Part shown: positions 9,137 through 18,482 of the stretch, piece after piece
Numbering within the stretch: position 1 is the first letter of the stretch
How the letters are laid out: every line of letters starts with the position of its first letter
DNA from: JAFKFI01 sp963795435
Lineage (GTDB): Bacteria; Pseudomonadota; Alphaproteobacteria; Acetobacterales; Acetobacteraceae
Assembly: GCA_963795435.1 (NCBI GenBank)
Contig: CAWCHV010000007.1
Coordinates: forward strand, 2,480,001-2,544,000
Direction of reading: 5' to 3'
DNA length: 64,000 bases
Made by a program: the position numbers and the translations under genes
The notes under the pieces: model-generated
The model's database searches: none
Seen by the model: the letters and a program-made list of their open reading frames with translations, nothing else
What the model was told of the DNA's origin: nothing

Positions 9137-10324
9137 TCAACGGTGAAACGCGGCCTTCAAGCCCGGCGCCAGGTCGGTCCTCTCCCAGGTGAAGGTGCCG
9201 CGCTCCTCGTCCGGCTCGCGGCCAAAATGGCCGTAGGCGGAGGTGGCGACGTAGATTGGGCGGTTGAGCCGGAGATGCTCGCGGATACCCCGCGGCGAGA
9301 GGTCCATCATCTCGCGCAAGGTGCGCTCGAGCCGCGCCTCGTCCACGTCGCGGCCGGTGCCGTGCAGGTCCACGTAGACCGATAGCGGGTGCGAGACCCC
9401 GATCGCGTAGCTGATTTGCAGCGTGCATTTGTCCGCCAGCCCGGCGGCGACCACGTTCTTGGCGAGATAGCGGCAGGCGTAGGCGGCCGAGCGGTCCACC
9501 TTGGTCGGATCCTTGCCGCTGAACGCGCCGCCGCCATGCGGGGCCGCGCCGCCATAGGTGTCGACGATGATCTTGCGCCCCGTCAGCCCGCAATCGCCGT
9601 CCGGGCCGCCGATCACGAATTTTCCGGTGGGGTTCACGTAGAACTCGCGCTCGGTGCACATCCAGCCCTTGGGGAGGCTGCTCTCGACGATCGGCCAGAG
9701 CAGGCGCTTGATCTCGTTCTGCTCCAGATGCTCCTCATGCTGGGTCGAGACCACCACCGAGCTGGCGCTGACCGGCTTGCCGTCGACATAGCGCAGCGTG
9801 ACTTGGCTCTTGGCGTCGGGCAGCAGGCCCGCGGCACCCTGGTCGCCGTTGCGGCGCAGTTCGCTCATGCGGCGCAGGATGAGGTGGGCATAGTAGATCG
9901 GCGCCGGCATCAGGGTCTCGGTCTCGCGGCAGGCGTAGCCGAACATGATGCCCTGGTCGCCCGCGCCCTCGTCCTTGTTGCCTTCGGCATCGACGCCTTG
10001 GGCGATGTCGGCGGATTGCGCGTGCAGGTGACATTCGACAGCGGCGTTGCGCCACGAGAAGCCTGCCTGGTCGTAGCCGATGTCGTGGATCGCAAGGCGG
10101 ACGAGATGCGACAGCAGCTCCGGCGTCACTGTCTCAGGCCCGCGCACCTCGCCGCCGAGCACCACGCGGTTGGTGGTGACGAGGGTCTCGCAGGCGACGC
10201 GGCTATACGGGTCGGCGGTCAGGAAGGCGTCCAGCACTGTGTCGCTGATCCGGTCGGCGACTTTGTCGGGGTGGCCTTCGGAGACGGATTCGGAGGTGAA
10301 CAGGAACTCGCCCGTGTCGCGCAT
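9137..10324 (-). CDS. metK: S-adenosylmethionine synthetase
   Basis: MetK makes SAM from methionine and ATP. Signature segments are SVSEGHPDKVADRISD, GAGDQGIMFGYA and GGGAFSGKDPTKVDRSAAYA. The start is placed at the ATG at 10324 (MRDTGEFLFTSESVSEGHPD); an ATG 10 codons upstream is in frame but adds a non-family extension. The length of 395 residues is usual. I looked for a SAM-type riboswitch in the 100 bp upstream and saw only GC-rich hairpin potential, nothing matching a known class. Confidence 0.96.
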   Translation of the reverse strand: MRDTGEFLFTSESVSEGHPDKVADRISDTVLDAFLTADPYSRVACETLVTTNRVVLGGEVRGPETVTPELLSHLVRLAIHDIGYDQAGFSWRNAAVECHLHAQSADIAQGVDAEGNKDEGAGDQGIMFGYACRETETLMPAPIYYAHLILRRMSELRRNGDQGAAGLLPDAKSQVTLRYVDGKPVSASSVVVSTQHEEHLEQNEIKRLLWPIVESSLPKGWMCTEREFYVNPTGKFVIGGPDGDCGLTGRKIIVDTYGGAAPHGGGAFSGKDPTKVDRSAAYACRYLAKNVVAAGLADKCTLQISYAIGVSHPLSVYVDLHGTGRDVDEARLERTLREMMDLSPRGIREHLRLNRPIYVATSAYGHFGREPDEERGTFTWERTDLAPGLKAAFHR

Positions 10325-10426
10325 GGGGTCTGGGTCCTCGGGATCGCGGAGCATGGCCCGGCACGTCCGGCCGCCGCCCCGGCCGGCTGCCGGGCGGGGC
10401 GTGTGTGACGGAAATGGCGGCGGGAA

Positions 10427-10843
10427 TCAAGCTGCGCCCGTGCTGGAGGCGGATTGGATGTCGGTCTTGGTGAAATCGTCGCCCTTGAACAGCAAGGATG
10501 TCTGATGATTCTTGGCCCCAGCGTACGCAAAGCAGTCGCCCAGATTGAGCCGAGCCGGATGGCCGCGGCCCTTGCCATAGCGGGCGAAGGCGTCGAGTGC
10601 CGTTTCGGCTTCCCGGCCGGTGATCGGGACGACACTGATACCCGCCGCTCCAAGAAACTCCTCAACGTCGGCCGAGGACTCGGCCACGCTCGCATGGCGC
10701 TTGCGGCAGAGCCCCAAGGCCGCCTCAAACAGCGCGATCGGCGAGGTGATGGGAGCGTGGGAGCCGTCTAGCAGTTCCAAGAAAGTGTCCGCCTCGGGCT
10801 CCTCGGTCAGAATGGCCACCATCGCCGAGGCATCCACAAACAT
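10427..10843 (-). CDS. vapC: VapC-type PIN-domain toxin
   Basis: 138 residues beginning MFVDASAMVAILTEEPEA, with the PIN acidic residues in the first strand (VDAS), a Glu in ALFEAALGL and the later LNLGDCFAYAGAK plus KGDDFTKTD. These are Mg-dependent endoribonucleases. The ATG at 10843 overlaps the antitoxin stop (TGATG), which couples translation. The C-terminal extension IQSASSTGAA is short. It forms a module with the upstream antitoxin. Confidence 0.9.
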   Translation of the reverse strand: MFVDASAMVAILTEEPEADTFLELLDGSHAPITSPIALFEAALGLCRKRHASVAESSADVEEFLGAAGISVVPITGREAETALDAFARYGKGRGHPARLNLGDCFAYAGAKNHQTSLLFKGDDFTKTDIQSASSTGAA

Positions 10844-11082
10844 CACGGCTCGTCACTAAGTGAGTCGTAAAAGGCCTTGTCGGCCTCGAGCCCTGTTGGT
10901 GGCCGGCTCCGTACGCGCTCCTGCAACGGGCGGATACGGACCTTCAGAGGCAGCGCCTCGTCCAGCCGACGCAGTTCGTTTTCCAAAGCCAGCTTCACCG
11001 CCTCCGTCTTATTGACGTGCGCGCGTGCCGCCAACTTTTCGGCCAGCCGATTGACCTCTTCGCTGCGAATGTTGAGCGGCAT
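10843..11082 (-). CDS. vapB: VapB-type antitoxin
   Basis: 79 residues from MPLNIRSEEVNRLAEKLAAR. The segment with HVNKTEAVKLALENELRR is the ribbon-helix-helix-type VapB / Rv0623-like fold that binds DNA and neutralises the PIN toxin through its C-terminus. An in-frame ATG at 11124 would add 14 residues but runs through palindromic DNA that looks like the operator, so 11082 is preferred. Confidence 0.85.
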   Translation of the reverse strand: MPLNIRSEEVNRLAEKLAARAHVNKTEAVKLALENELRRLDEALPLKVRIRPLQERVRSRPPTGLEADKAFYDSLSDEP

Positions 11083-11095
11083 GACCAATGCTACG

Positions 11096-11124
11096 TGCGT
11101 ACGCAGTGACAATGGTGTATACAC
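11096..11124. promoter_or_regulatory. two palindromes upstream of vapB (operator candidate)
   Basis: Two perfect 10-bp palindromes, TGCGTACGCA (11096-11105) and GTGTATACAC (11115-11124), lie 9 bp apart just upstream of the vapB start. VapB-VapC complexes usually repress their own promoter through inverted repeats in this position, so this pair is the likely operator (inference). Confidence 0.5.
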
Positions 11125-11141
11125 GCGATGACAGCAAGCCC

Positions 11142-11903
11142 CTACATCGCGATCCCCAGTACGTCCGCCATCCCGTAGAGACCCGGCGGGCGATCGTTGA
11201 GCCAGAGCGCGGCGCGGACGGCCCCGGTCGCGAAGACCCGGCGGTCGAAGGCGCGGTGGGTGAGGGAGATGTGCTCGCTGGCCGAGGCGAAGATGAGGGT
11301 GTGCTCACCGACCACTTGGCCGCCGCGTAGGGCGGCGAAGCCGATCGCGCCGGTCGGGCGCGGTCCGGTGTGGCCGTCGCGGCCGCTCTGCATCACATCG
11401 GGCAGCGACACCCGCCGCCCGGCGGCCACCGCCCGGCCCATGCCGATCGCGGTTCCGGAGGGAGCGTCGACCTTCTGGCGATGGTGCATCTCGACGATCT
11501 CGGCGTCGTAGCCCTCGGCCGGCAGGGCGGCGCCCATCCGCTCGGCCAGCGCCAGGACGAGGTTGACGCCGGGGGCGAAATTCGATGCATACACCACCGC
11601 GACGCGCTGGGCGGTGGCGGTCACCACCGCCTCGTCCTCGGCCGAGAGCCCCGAGGTGCCGAGCACCCAGGCGGTGCCCGCCTCTGCCAGCGCCGTTGCG
11701 TGGGACCGAACGGCCGCGGCGTGGGTGAAATCGATCACCACCTCGGCGGCGCGGGCCAGGGCGGCGATGCCGGGCAGCAGGGTCGCGTCCGCGCCGGGGC
11801 GGCCGATGCCGCCGGCCAGGATGGCGCCGGCCGCCGCCACCTCCTCCGCCAGCAATCGGCCCATCCGGCCGGTGATACCGGCAATGCCGATGCGCGTGCT
11901 CAT
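11142..11903 (-). CDS. dapB: 4-hydroxy-tetrahydrodipicolinate reductase
   Basis: 253 residues from the ATG at 11903: MSTRIGIAGITGRMGRLLAE (NAD(P)-binding GxxGxMG). Then VVIDFTHAAAV, the active-site region EIVEMHHRQKVDAPSGTA with catalytic His and Lys, and AASEHISLTHRAFDRRVFA-type C-terminal residues. DapB performs the second dedicated step toward lysine and meso-diaminopimelate for peptidoglycan. The frame is open upstream, but homology begins at this ATG. The 130 bp to the next gene hold nothing recognisable. Confidence 0.96.
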   Translation of the reverse strand: MSTRIGIAGITGRMGRLLAEEVAAAGAILAGGIGRPGADATLLPGIAALARAAEVVIDFTHAAAVRSHATALAEAGTAWVLGTSGLSAEDEAVVTATAQRVAVVYASNFAPGVNLVLALAERMGAALPAEGYDAEIVEMHHRQKVDAPSGTAIGMGRAVAAGRRVSLPDVMQSGRDGHTGPRPTGAIGFAALRGGQVVGEHTLIFASASEHISLTHRAFDRRVFATGAVRAALWLNDRPPGLYGMADVLGIAM

Positions 11904-12033
11904 GTGGCGGCCTCCCCTCGGCGTGCGGGCCCGATCCTGCGGGAAGCCCGGTATCGGCGTCCAGACTGGTCGGAACGGAGCGGGGCGAGCCCCGAAGGAC
12001 CCGCCCCGCCGTCGAACCCGGACGATCTTGTTT

Positions 12034-12420
12034 TTACGGAACCGCGTTCCAGTACGGCTCGGCCCGGTAATAGTCGTGCACCCGGCGGCCCCAGGCGGGA
12101 TCCTCCCAGGCAACTGCTTCGTCGTCGGCATAGGCCGGCGAGCCCTCAAGCACCTCGCGGTCGAGGTTGACCACGTAGCCGCCGAGGCCGGTGTCGTAGC
12201 GCAAAGTCGACCACGGGAGCGGATGATGCTTGTCGCCGATGCCGAGGAAACCACCGAAACTGAGGATCGCGTAGGCGATCCGGCCGGACATCTTGTCGAT
12301 CATCACGTCGTCGACAGTGCCCAGCCGCTCGCCCCTGGCATCGTAGACCGCAGTGCCCGACACCTGGTCGCCGGCGATCAGACTGCCGGAGGGATTGGTG
12401 GGATCGTTGATCGAGGCCAT
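12034..12420 (-). CDS. PRC-barrel domain protein
   Basis: 128 residues from MASINDPTNPSGSLIAGDQV. The core reads GTAVYDARGERLGTVDDVMI followed by GRIAYAILSFGGFLGIGDKH, the PRC-barrel fold as in the photosynthetic reaction-centre H subunit and RimM. Standalone versions are common in alphaproteobacteria and often linked to stress or envelope functions, but no activity is established. The tail DYYRAEPYWNAVP is typical of these small proteins. The gene is divergent from the flavoprotein gene at 12658. Confidence 0.85.
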   Translation of the reverse strand: MASINDPTNPSGSLIAGDQVSGTAVYDARGERLGTVDDVMIDKMSGRIAYAILSFGGFLGIGDKHHPLPWSTLRYDTGLGGYVVNLDREVLEGSPAYADDEAVAWEDPAWGRRVHDYYRAEPYWNAVP

Positions 12421-12657
12421 CGATTCCTCCTTTGTCGGGCGGACAACGGTGGCGGGCCTCGCGGCCGCGCCAACCGTTCGCCGGAAAAGAGCCGGGCGCC
12501 GGAGCGGCGCGACCATCGTGGCCGCGCCGCCGGCACCCGGTCCGCGGCGCAGGTGGGGGGAACGGCACCGCAGATACGACCGGAACGCCGCCCCTCCGAT
12601 CCGGTTGCGTCACGCTTGGGAGAGCAGCTAGAGGGAAGCGCTCAGGGAGGGAACAAC

Positions 12658-13269
12658 ATGGACGGAATCGCCGATCACGACGCGCTGCGGGCCCATTACG
12701 GGGCGATCAGCACGCTCGCCGAGCGCAAGGTGATCCCCCGGCTCGACCGCCACGCCCGCGCCTTCATCGGACTCTCGCCGTTCCTCGTGCTGGCGACGGT
12801 TGACGACCAGGGCCGGGCGGACGCTAGCCCGCGCGGCGACGCTCCGGGCTTCGTGCTGGTGCTGGACGACACCACCTTGCTGCTGCCCGATCGGCCCGGC
12901 AACAACCGGGTGGACAGCTATGGCAACGTGCTCGCGCATTCCGGCGTCGGTCTGATCTTCCTGGTTCCCGGCATCGACGAGACCCTGCGGGTGAACGGCA
13001 CTGCCCGAGTCGTGACCGCCCCCGCGCTGCTGGCGCGGGCCGAGGCGCAGGGCAGGCTCCCGAGAGCGGGGCTGCTGATCGAGGTGCAGGAGGTCTTCTT
13101 CCACTGCGGCAAGGCGCTGAAACGCGCAAAGCTATGGGACGCCGAGCGCCACGTGGAGCGGAGCTGCTTCCCCACGCTGGGCCGCATCATCGCTGACCAG
13201 ACTGGCGCCTGCGATGCCGCCGAGGCCGACGCGCGCGTCGAGGAAGGGTATCGGACGCGGCTGGACTAG
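12658..13269 (+). CDS. pyridoxamine 5'-phosphate oxidase-family FMN protein
   Basis: 203 residues. The split beta-barrel region contains FIGLSPFLVLATVDDQGRAD, ASPRGDAPGFV, LLLPDRPGNNRVDSYGN and GLIFLVPGIDETLRVNGTA, matching the MSMEG_1061-like subgroup of PPOX flavoproteins. FMN or another flavin is the probable cofactor; the substrate is unknown. The start at 12658 has GGGAGGG 8 bp upstream. The gene ends directly against the convergent luciferase-like gene with no spacer, so no terminator hairpin separates them. Confidence 0.85.
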   Translation: MDGIADHDALRAHYGAISTLAERKVIPRLDRHARAFIGLSPFLVLATVDDQGRADASPRGDAPGFVLVLDDTTLLLPDRPGNNRVDSYGNVLAHSGVGLIFLVPGIDETLRVNGTARVVTAPALLARAEAQGRLPRAGLLIEVQEVFFHCGKALKRAKLWDAERHVERSCFPTLGRIIADQTGACDAAEADARVEEGYRTRLD

Positions 13270-14298
13270 TCAGGACGCCTTGCCGAATTCGGCCCGCAGG
13301 CGCGGGGCGACGTCGCGGGCGAAGCGTTCCAGGCTGGGCGCCATCTGGTCGGGGCGCATCCCCGGCGGCACACCCCAGGTGACGAGGTCGGTGAGGCCGT
13401 ATTCGCGGATGAACGCCGACAGCTCGGCAACGCAGTGGTCCACGTCGCCGACCACCCAGGTCTGCGGGATGCGCTCCTCCTCGGTGATGCCGGCGACGCC
13501 GCCATGCCCGCCGGCGGCCTCGCGGAAGCGATTGTAGACCTCCATCCGCCGGCGCTCGGCGGCGCGCACCGCCACCCAGTCGCGCTCGGGGTCGTCGGTG
13601 ACCAGGCATGAACGGATGATGCCAATGCGGAAATCCCCCGCTTTCCGCCCGCTCGCGGCGATCTCGGCGTGCCAGGGGTCGAGCGCGCGGGCGCGCGGAC
13701 CTTGCGGCAGCAAATTGGCGCCGAACCGCGCGGCACGTTGCGCGCCGGGCTCCGACATCGCCGCGACCCACAGCGGCGGCCCGCCCGGCTGCACGAAGCC
13801 CGGCGTGATCTTCACGTCGGCGAAGCTGTAGCGCTTGCCCTCGAAGCTGAATGTCTCCCCCGTGAAGGCGCGGCGCAACACCTCCAGCCCCTCGTCGGTG
13901 AGCGACACGCGGCGCGACACCGGCAGGCCAAAACCACGAAACTCGTGCGGCGCGTAGCCCATGCCGACGCCGATCTCGACCCGGCCGTTGCTGAGGTTGT
14001 CGAGCACCGCGAGATCCTCGGCGAGCCGGATCGGATGGTTGAATGGCAGCAGGCAGACGTCGCAGGAAAAGCGGACACGCCTGGTGCGCGACGCCATCGC
14101 CGCCGCGACCGGAATCCACGAGGGCAGGTAGCCGTCATCGACGAAATGGTGCTCGGTGAACCACACGAGATCGAGCCCGAGGCCGTCGAGCCAAGCGACC
14201 TGATCGAGAATGGCGGCGTAGAGGCTGGGATTGTCCATCCCACTATCGGGCGGGTTACGGAAATCGTAGACGGCGCCGACGCGCAATGGTTTAGCCAT
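13270..14298 (-). CDS. LLM-class (luciferase-like) flavin-dependent oxidoreductase
   Basis: 342 residues from MAKPLRVGAVYDFRNPPDSG. A TIM-barrel monooxygenase of the bacterial luciferase superfamily: LGLDLVWFTEHHFVDDGYLP, VRFSCDVCLLPFNHPIRLAE, and LSNGRVEIGVGMGYAPHEF are the conserved strands. Members use reduced FMN or F420; none of the nearby genes supplies a reductase. The ATG at 14298 is chosen because homology starts there. An upstream in-frame extension exists but is unlike the family. Confidence 0.9.
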   Translation of the reverse strand: MAKPLRVGAVYDFRNPPDSGMDNPSLYAAILDQVAWLDGLGLDLVWFTEHHFVDDGYLPSWIPVAAAMASRTRRVRFSCDVCLLPFNHPIRLAEDLAVLDNLSNGRVEIGVGMGYAPHEFRGFGLPVSRRVSLTDEGLEVLRRAFTGETFSFEGKRYSFADVKITPGFVQPGGPPLWVAAMSEPGAQRAARFGANLLPQGPRARALDPWHAEIAASGRKAGDFRIGIIRSCLVTDDPERDWVAVRAAERRRMEVYNRFREAAGGHGGVAGITEEERIPQTWVVGDVDHCVAELSAFIREYGLTDLVTWGVPPGMRPDQMAPSLERFARDVAPRLRAEFGKAS

Positions 14299-14418
14299 TC
14301 TGGCCTGCTCCCTCGGTTCTTGCCGCCCAGCGTGGCAGGACGATAGGGACCGAGCAACCGGATGCCTCTCGACCGGGGGCGCGGGCATGGCCATCTATGG
14401 CCGGCGAAGGAGTGAACG

Positions 14419-16616
14419 ATGTCCCAAACACTCGTCCGACCGACACCGCCCACCCTGTTCATGCCGCCCCGCCAGCCGGTGAAGCCGGTCACGCGGCGCT
14501 TGCGGGTCGTGTCGGAGTACGAGCCCAACGGCGACCAGCCGACGGCCATTCGCGAGCTGGTGCGCGGGGTGGAGGCGGCGGAGCAGGACCAGGTGCTGCT
14601 CGGCGTCACCGGCTCGGGCAAGACCTTCACGATGGCCAAGGTGATCGAGGCGGTGCAGAAGCCGACCTTGGTGCTGGCGCCCAACAAGACGCTGGCGGCG
14701 CAGCTCTACGGCGAGATGAAGAGCTTCTTCCCCGACAACGCGGTCGAATACTTCGTCAGCTACTACGACTACTATCAGCCGGAAGCCTACGTGCCGCGCA
14801 CCGACACCTATATCGAGAAGGACGCGCAGATCAACGAGCAGATCGACCGGATGCGCCACGCCGCGACGCAGGCGCTGCTGGAGCGCAACGACGTCATCAT
14901 CGTCGCCTCGGTCTCCTGCATCTACGGCATCGGCTCGGTCGAGACCTATTCGCGCATGACGGTGAGGATGGAGACCGGCGGGCGCATCGACCGCGACAAG
15001 CTCGCCAAGGCGCTGGTCGAGCTGCAATACCGGCGCAACGACGCGGCGTTCCAGCGCGGCACCTTCCGGCTGCGCGGCGAGACGGTGGACATCTTCCCGA
15101 GCCACTACGAGGACCGCGCCTGGCGCATCACGCTGTTCGGCGACGAGATCGAGGGCATCCACGAGTTCGATCCGCTGACCGGCGAGCGCATGGCGCCGCT
15201 GGACAGCGTGACGGTCTACGCCAACAGCCACTACGTGACACCGCGCCCGACGCTGGCGCAGGCGATCGGCGACATCAAGATCGAGTTGAAGGAGCGGCTC
15301 GCGGAGTTGTCCGCGCAGGGCAAGCTGCTGGAAGTGGAGCGGCTGCAGCAGCGCTGCACCTTCGACATCGAGATGATGGAGACGACCGGCTCCTGCAAAG
15401 GCATCGAGAACTATTCCCGCTATCTCTCGGGTCGCAATCCGGGCGAGCCGCCGCCGACCTTGTTCGAGTATCTGCCTGAGAACGCGCTGCTGATCGTCGA
15501 TGAAAGCCACGTCACGGTGCCGCAGATCGGCGGGATGTTCAAAGGCGACTTCGCGCGCAAATCCATCCTGTCCGAGTTCGGCTTCCGCCTGCCCTCCTGC
15601 GTCGACAACCGGCCGCTGAAATTCGAGGAGTGGGAGCGGTTCCGGCCGCAGACCCTATTCGTCAGCGCCACACCCGGGCCGTGGGAGATGGAGCGCACCG
15701 CCGGGGTATTCGCCGAGCAGGTGATCCGACCAACCGGGCTGATCGACCCGGTCACGGAGGTTCGGCCGGTCGAGCGGCAGGTGGATGACCTGCTCGCCGA
15801 GTGCCGCGCGGTGGCGCAGGCCGGCGGGCGCGTGCTGGTGACGACGCTCACCAAGCGCATGGCGGAGGATTTGACCGAGTACCTCACTGAACACGGGGTG
15901 AAGGTCCGCTACCTGCACTCCGACATCGACACGTTGGAGCGCATCGACATCATCCGCGACCTGCGGCTCGGCGTGTTCGACGTGCTGGTCGGGATCAACC
16001 TGCTGCGCGAGGGACTGGACATCCCCGAATGCGCGCTGGTGGCGATCCTCGATGCCGACAAGGAGGGCTTCCTGCGATCGGGCACATCGCTGATACAGAC
16101 CATCGGGCGCGCGGCGCGCAATATCGACGGGCGAGTGATCCTCTACGCCGACGTGATGACCAACAGCCTGCGCCGCGCGATCGACGAGACCGAGCGGCGG
16201 CGCGCCAAGCAGACCGCGTGGAACGAGGCGCATGGCATCACCCCGCAATCGGTGAAGAAGCAGATCGGCCAGGTGCTGTCCTCGGTGTTCGAGCAGGACT
16301 ACATCACGGTCGCGCCGATGCGCGACGCTGGGGTGTCGGAGTTCGTCGGCAAGGATCTCAAGGCGACGATCGCTGAACTCGAGAAGCGGATGCGCGCCGC
16401 CGCCGCCGACCTCGAGTTCGAAGAGGCCGGCCGGCTGCGCGACGAGATTCGTCGGCTTGAGGCGCTGGAGCTTGGGCTCGAACCGCCCCCGGTCGCCTCC
16501 GCCGCCTCCCGCCCGCGCCGAGACCGCACGCCCGAGCCGATGGGCCCGGGCGGCGGGGTTACGATCCGGCCAAGCGGCGCGGCAATGGCGGGCCGCGCCG
16601 GCGGCGGGGACCGTAA
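14419..16616 (+). CDS. uvrB: excinuclease ABC subunit B, frameshifted near its last codons
   Basis: UvrB is the helicase-like damage-verification subunit of nucleotide excision repair. Walker A is GVTGSGKTFT, the beta-hairpin YYDYYQPEAYVPRTDTYIEK, then IVDESHVT, GINLLREGLDIPE, QTIGRAARN and the C-terminal UVR motif (ELEKRMRAAAADLEFEEAGR). As written the frame runs past the gene end and on for another 1.2 kb. Adding one G to the GGGG at 16555-16558 restores a normal tail, GGGGYDPAKRRGNGG..., ending at TAA 16614-16616. I therefore place the end at 16616. Confidence 0.93.
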
Positions 16617-16638
16617 GGCGGCGGAATGGCCGTGCCGC

Positions 16639-16812
16639 CTACAAGATGGCCTTGCCCGCCATCAGGGCGAGGATCAGGAAGATGACGAAGATGATGATGA
16701 AGATGACGAACAGAATCTTCGCGATACCGGCGGTGGCGGCCGAGATGCCGGTGAAGCCGAACAAGCCGGCGATGATCGATATGATGAGGAAGAACAGCGC
16801 CCATTTCAGCAT
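16639..16812 (-). CDS. DUF1328 small membrane protein
   Basis: 57 residues with two transmembrane helices: MLKWALFFLIISIIAGLFGF, then a short GISAATAGIAK loop, then a very hydrophobic second helix ending MAGKAIL. This is the DUF1328 (YtjA-like) family of about 55-residue membrane peptides of unknown function, often stress-induced. It lies convergent to uvrB, whose restored stop is 22 bp away. Confidence 0.88.
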   Translation of the reverse strand: MLKWALFFLIISIIAGLFGFTGISAATAGIAKILFVIFIIIFVIFLILALMAGKAIL

Positions 16813-16998
16813 CGTGCCACTCCTGTTCGGCCCTGTTGCGAAGGTCGGGAGCGCGGAAGGCACCCTGGGTATCGGCGGCCGTTGCAACGAAACGCCACCA
16901 CGGCCGCAGAGTTTGGCATCCAGCCGGCGGAAACCGCCGCTCGCCCGGGAGCGCCGGCTGACAGCGCGCCCGGAAGCGCCTATCTACCGCACCGCCTC

Positions 16999-17787
16999 AT
17001 GTCCCTCGCCGACGCAATCGCCCCTAAAATCCCGCGTGCCGCCCTGGTAACAGGCGGCGCCAAGCGGCTCGGCCGCGCCATCGCGCTCGGGCTCGCCGGC
17101 ACCGGGTTCGACGTCGCGGTGCATTGCCATGCCAGCACGGCGGAGGCGGAGGAGACCTGCGAGGACATCCGCCGACTCGGCCGCGGCACCTGTCTTCTCG
17201 CCGCCGACCTCGGCGATGAGGCGGCGGTCGCGCGGCTTGTGCCGGACGCAAGCAGCGCGCTCGGGCCGATAGGGGTGCTGGTGAACAATGCCTCGGCGTT
17301 CGAGCGCGACGATTGGGACAGCGTGACCCGCGAGAGCTGGGAGGCGCATATGGGCCCTAACCTGCGCGCGCCGTTCGTGTTGATGCAGGCCTTCGCGCGC
17401 TCGTTGCCGGAGAACGCCGAGGGCGTAGCGGTCAACATGCTGGACCAGCGGGTCTGGTCCCTCACGCCGCACTTCGTCTCCTACACCGTCGCCAAGGCCG
17501 GGTTGTGGGCGCTGACCAGGAGCATGGCGCTGGCGCTGGCACCGCGCATCCGAGTTAATGGCATCGGCCCCGGCCCGGCGCTCCCGAGCGCGAGGCAGAC
17601 CGAGGAACAATTCGCCCGCCAATCCGCCTCGGTTCCGCTGCGCCACGGAACCAGCGCCGAGGAGGTGGCGCGGGCCGTGCTGATGATCCTGGCGCTTCCG
17701 GCGATGACCGGACAGATGGTGGCGCTCGATGGCGGGCAGCATCTGCAGTGGCACCCGCAACGCGGCCAGCCGCCGCTTGACGAGTAG
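16999..17787 (+). CDS. short-chain dehydrogenase, FolM/pteridine reductase-like
   Basis: 262 residues from MSLADAIAPKIPRAALVTGG. The cofactor motif TGGAKRLGRAI has the Arg of NADPH-dependent pteridine reductases. NNASAF and the catalytic YTVAK follow. Position 11 bp upstream of folB supports a role in the folate or pterin pathway as dihydromonapterin/dihydrofolate reductase (family plus context). Because uvrB has lost its stop in this sequence, the same frame is open from 14419, but the family start is clearly this ATG. Confidence 0.88.
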   Translation: MSLADAIAPKIPRAALVTGGAKRLGRAIALGLAGTGFDVAVHCHASTAEAEETCEDIRRLGRGTCLLAADLGDEAAVARLVPDASSALGPIGVLVNNASAFERDDWDSVTRESWEAHMGPNLRAPFVLMQAFARSLPENAEGVAVNMLDQRVWSLTPHFVSYTVAKAGLWALTRSMALALAPRIRVNGIGPGPALPSARQTEEQFARQSASVPLRHGTSAEEVARAVLMILALPAMTGQMVALDGGQHLQWHPQRGQPPLDE

Positions 17788-17798
17788 GAGGAGCGCCG

Positions 17799-18221
17799 AT
17801 GGACGCACGCATCGCGAGTGCCGCCCGCGGGTTGTGCCACGTGTTCCTGCGCGATCTCGTGCTGACGGCCAGCATCGGCATCTACCCTCACGAACACGCC
17901 GCCCGACAACGGGTGCGGATCAACGTCGATCTTGCTGTGGAGGACGACAGCGCGCGGGCGCTGTCTCGCGCGGGGGTCGGGAGGGACGAGCTTTCGCGCG
18001 TGGTCGATTACGAGCAGGTTGCGGACACGGTACGAGCGATCGTCGCCTCCGGGCATATCAAGTTGGTGGAGACGATGGCCGAGCGTATCGCCGAAGCGTG
18101 CCTCGGCGACAAGCGGGTGCACGCTGCGCGTATCAGGATAGAGAAGCTTGACATATTCGCGGATGCAACATCGGCCGGAGTGGAAATCGAGCGCCGCCAG
18201 TCCGAGTTTTCCACCCGCTGA
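17799..18221 (+). CDS. folB: dihydroneopterin aldolase
   Basis: 140 residues. FLRDLVLTASIGIYPHEHAA carries the conserved start of the FolB fold. VDYEQVADTVRAIV and HIKLVETMAERIAEACL hold the pterin-binding Glu and the active-site region. FolB splits dihydroneopterin to 6-hydroxymethyl-dihydropterin in folate synthesis. It follows the SDR gene by 11 bp with a GGAGG ribosome site, so the two are almost certainly co-transcribed. Confidence 0.94.
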   Translation: MDARIASAARGLCHVFLRDLVLTASIGIYPHEHAARQRVRINVDLAVEDDSARALSRAGVGRDELSRVVDYEQVADTVRAIVASGHIKLVETMAERIAEACLGDKRVHAARIRIEKLDIFADATSAGVEIERRQSEFSTR

Positions 18222-18482
18222 TCCCTCAGCTCAACGGTTACAGGGACATGGCGGCCCGTCTTAACTCCTTGTCATCTTCCAACACGGGTTTGTCGGCAAA
18301 TCAGTGGGTTAGCTTCTTGCCTCCGTTTTGGGCATAATCGCTGAAACCCAGGAAAACCGCCGAGTTGACGCTCCTGTGAACCTGCTCGCCCACAGACTTG
18401 TCCACAGCTTTGTGGAGAAGTCGGGCGGCTCGTCCCGGCGAACGCTTGAGTTGTGCGCGGCCCGCGCCTAATCGGGCCCGAC
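18222..18482. other. folB-uvrC intergenic region with DnaA-box-like inverted pair
   Basis: 260 bp, noticeably richer in A/T than its surroundings up to 18360. At 18398-18406 lies TTGTCCACA, one base from the DnaA box TTATCCACA. It is followed by an inverted TTCTCCACA-like copy; together they form a perfect TCCACA-GCTT-TGTGGA hairpin (18401-18416). A third CCACA occurs at 18390. It could be a DnaA-responsive uvrC promoter or only a hairpin. There are too few boxes for an origin. Confidence 0.35.

Noticed and set aside
10325..10426. Possible SAM riboswitch before metK
   Set aside because: Only generic GC-rich hairpins; none of the conserved cores of SAM-I, SAM-II, SAM-IV or SAM/SAH classes could be seen.
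18222..18482. Replication origin
   Set aside because: Only two or three DnaA-like boxes and no dnaA, parAB, hemE or gidA-type neighbours.
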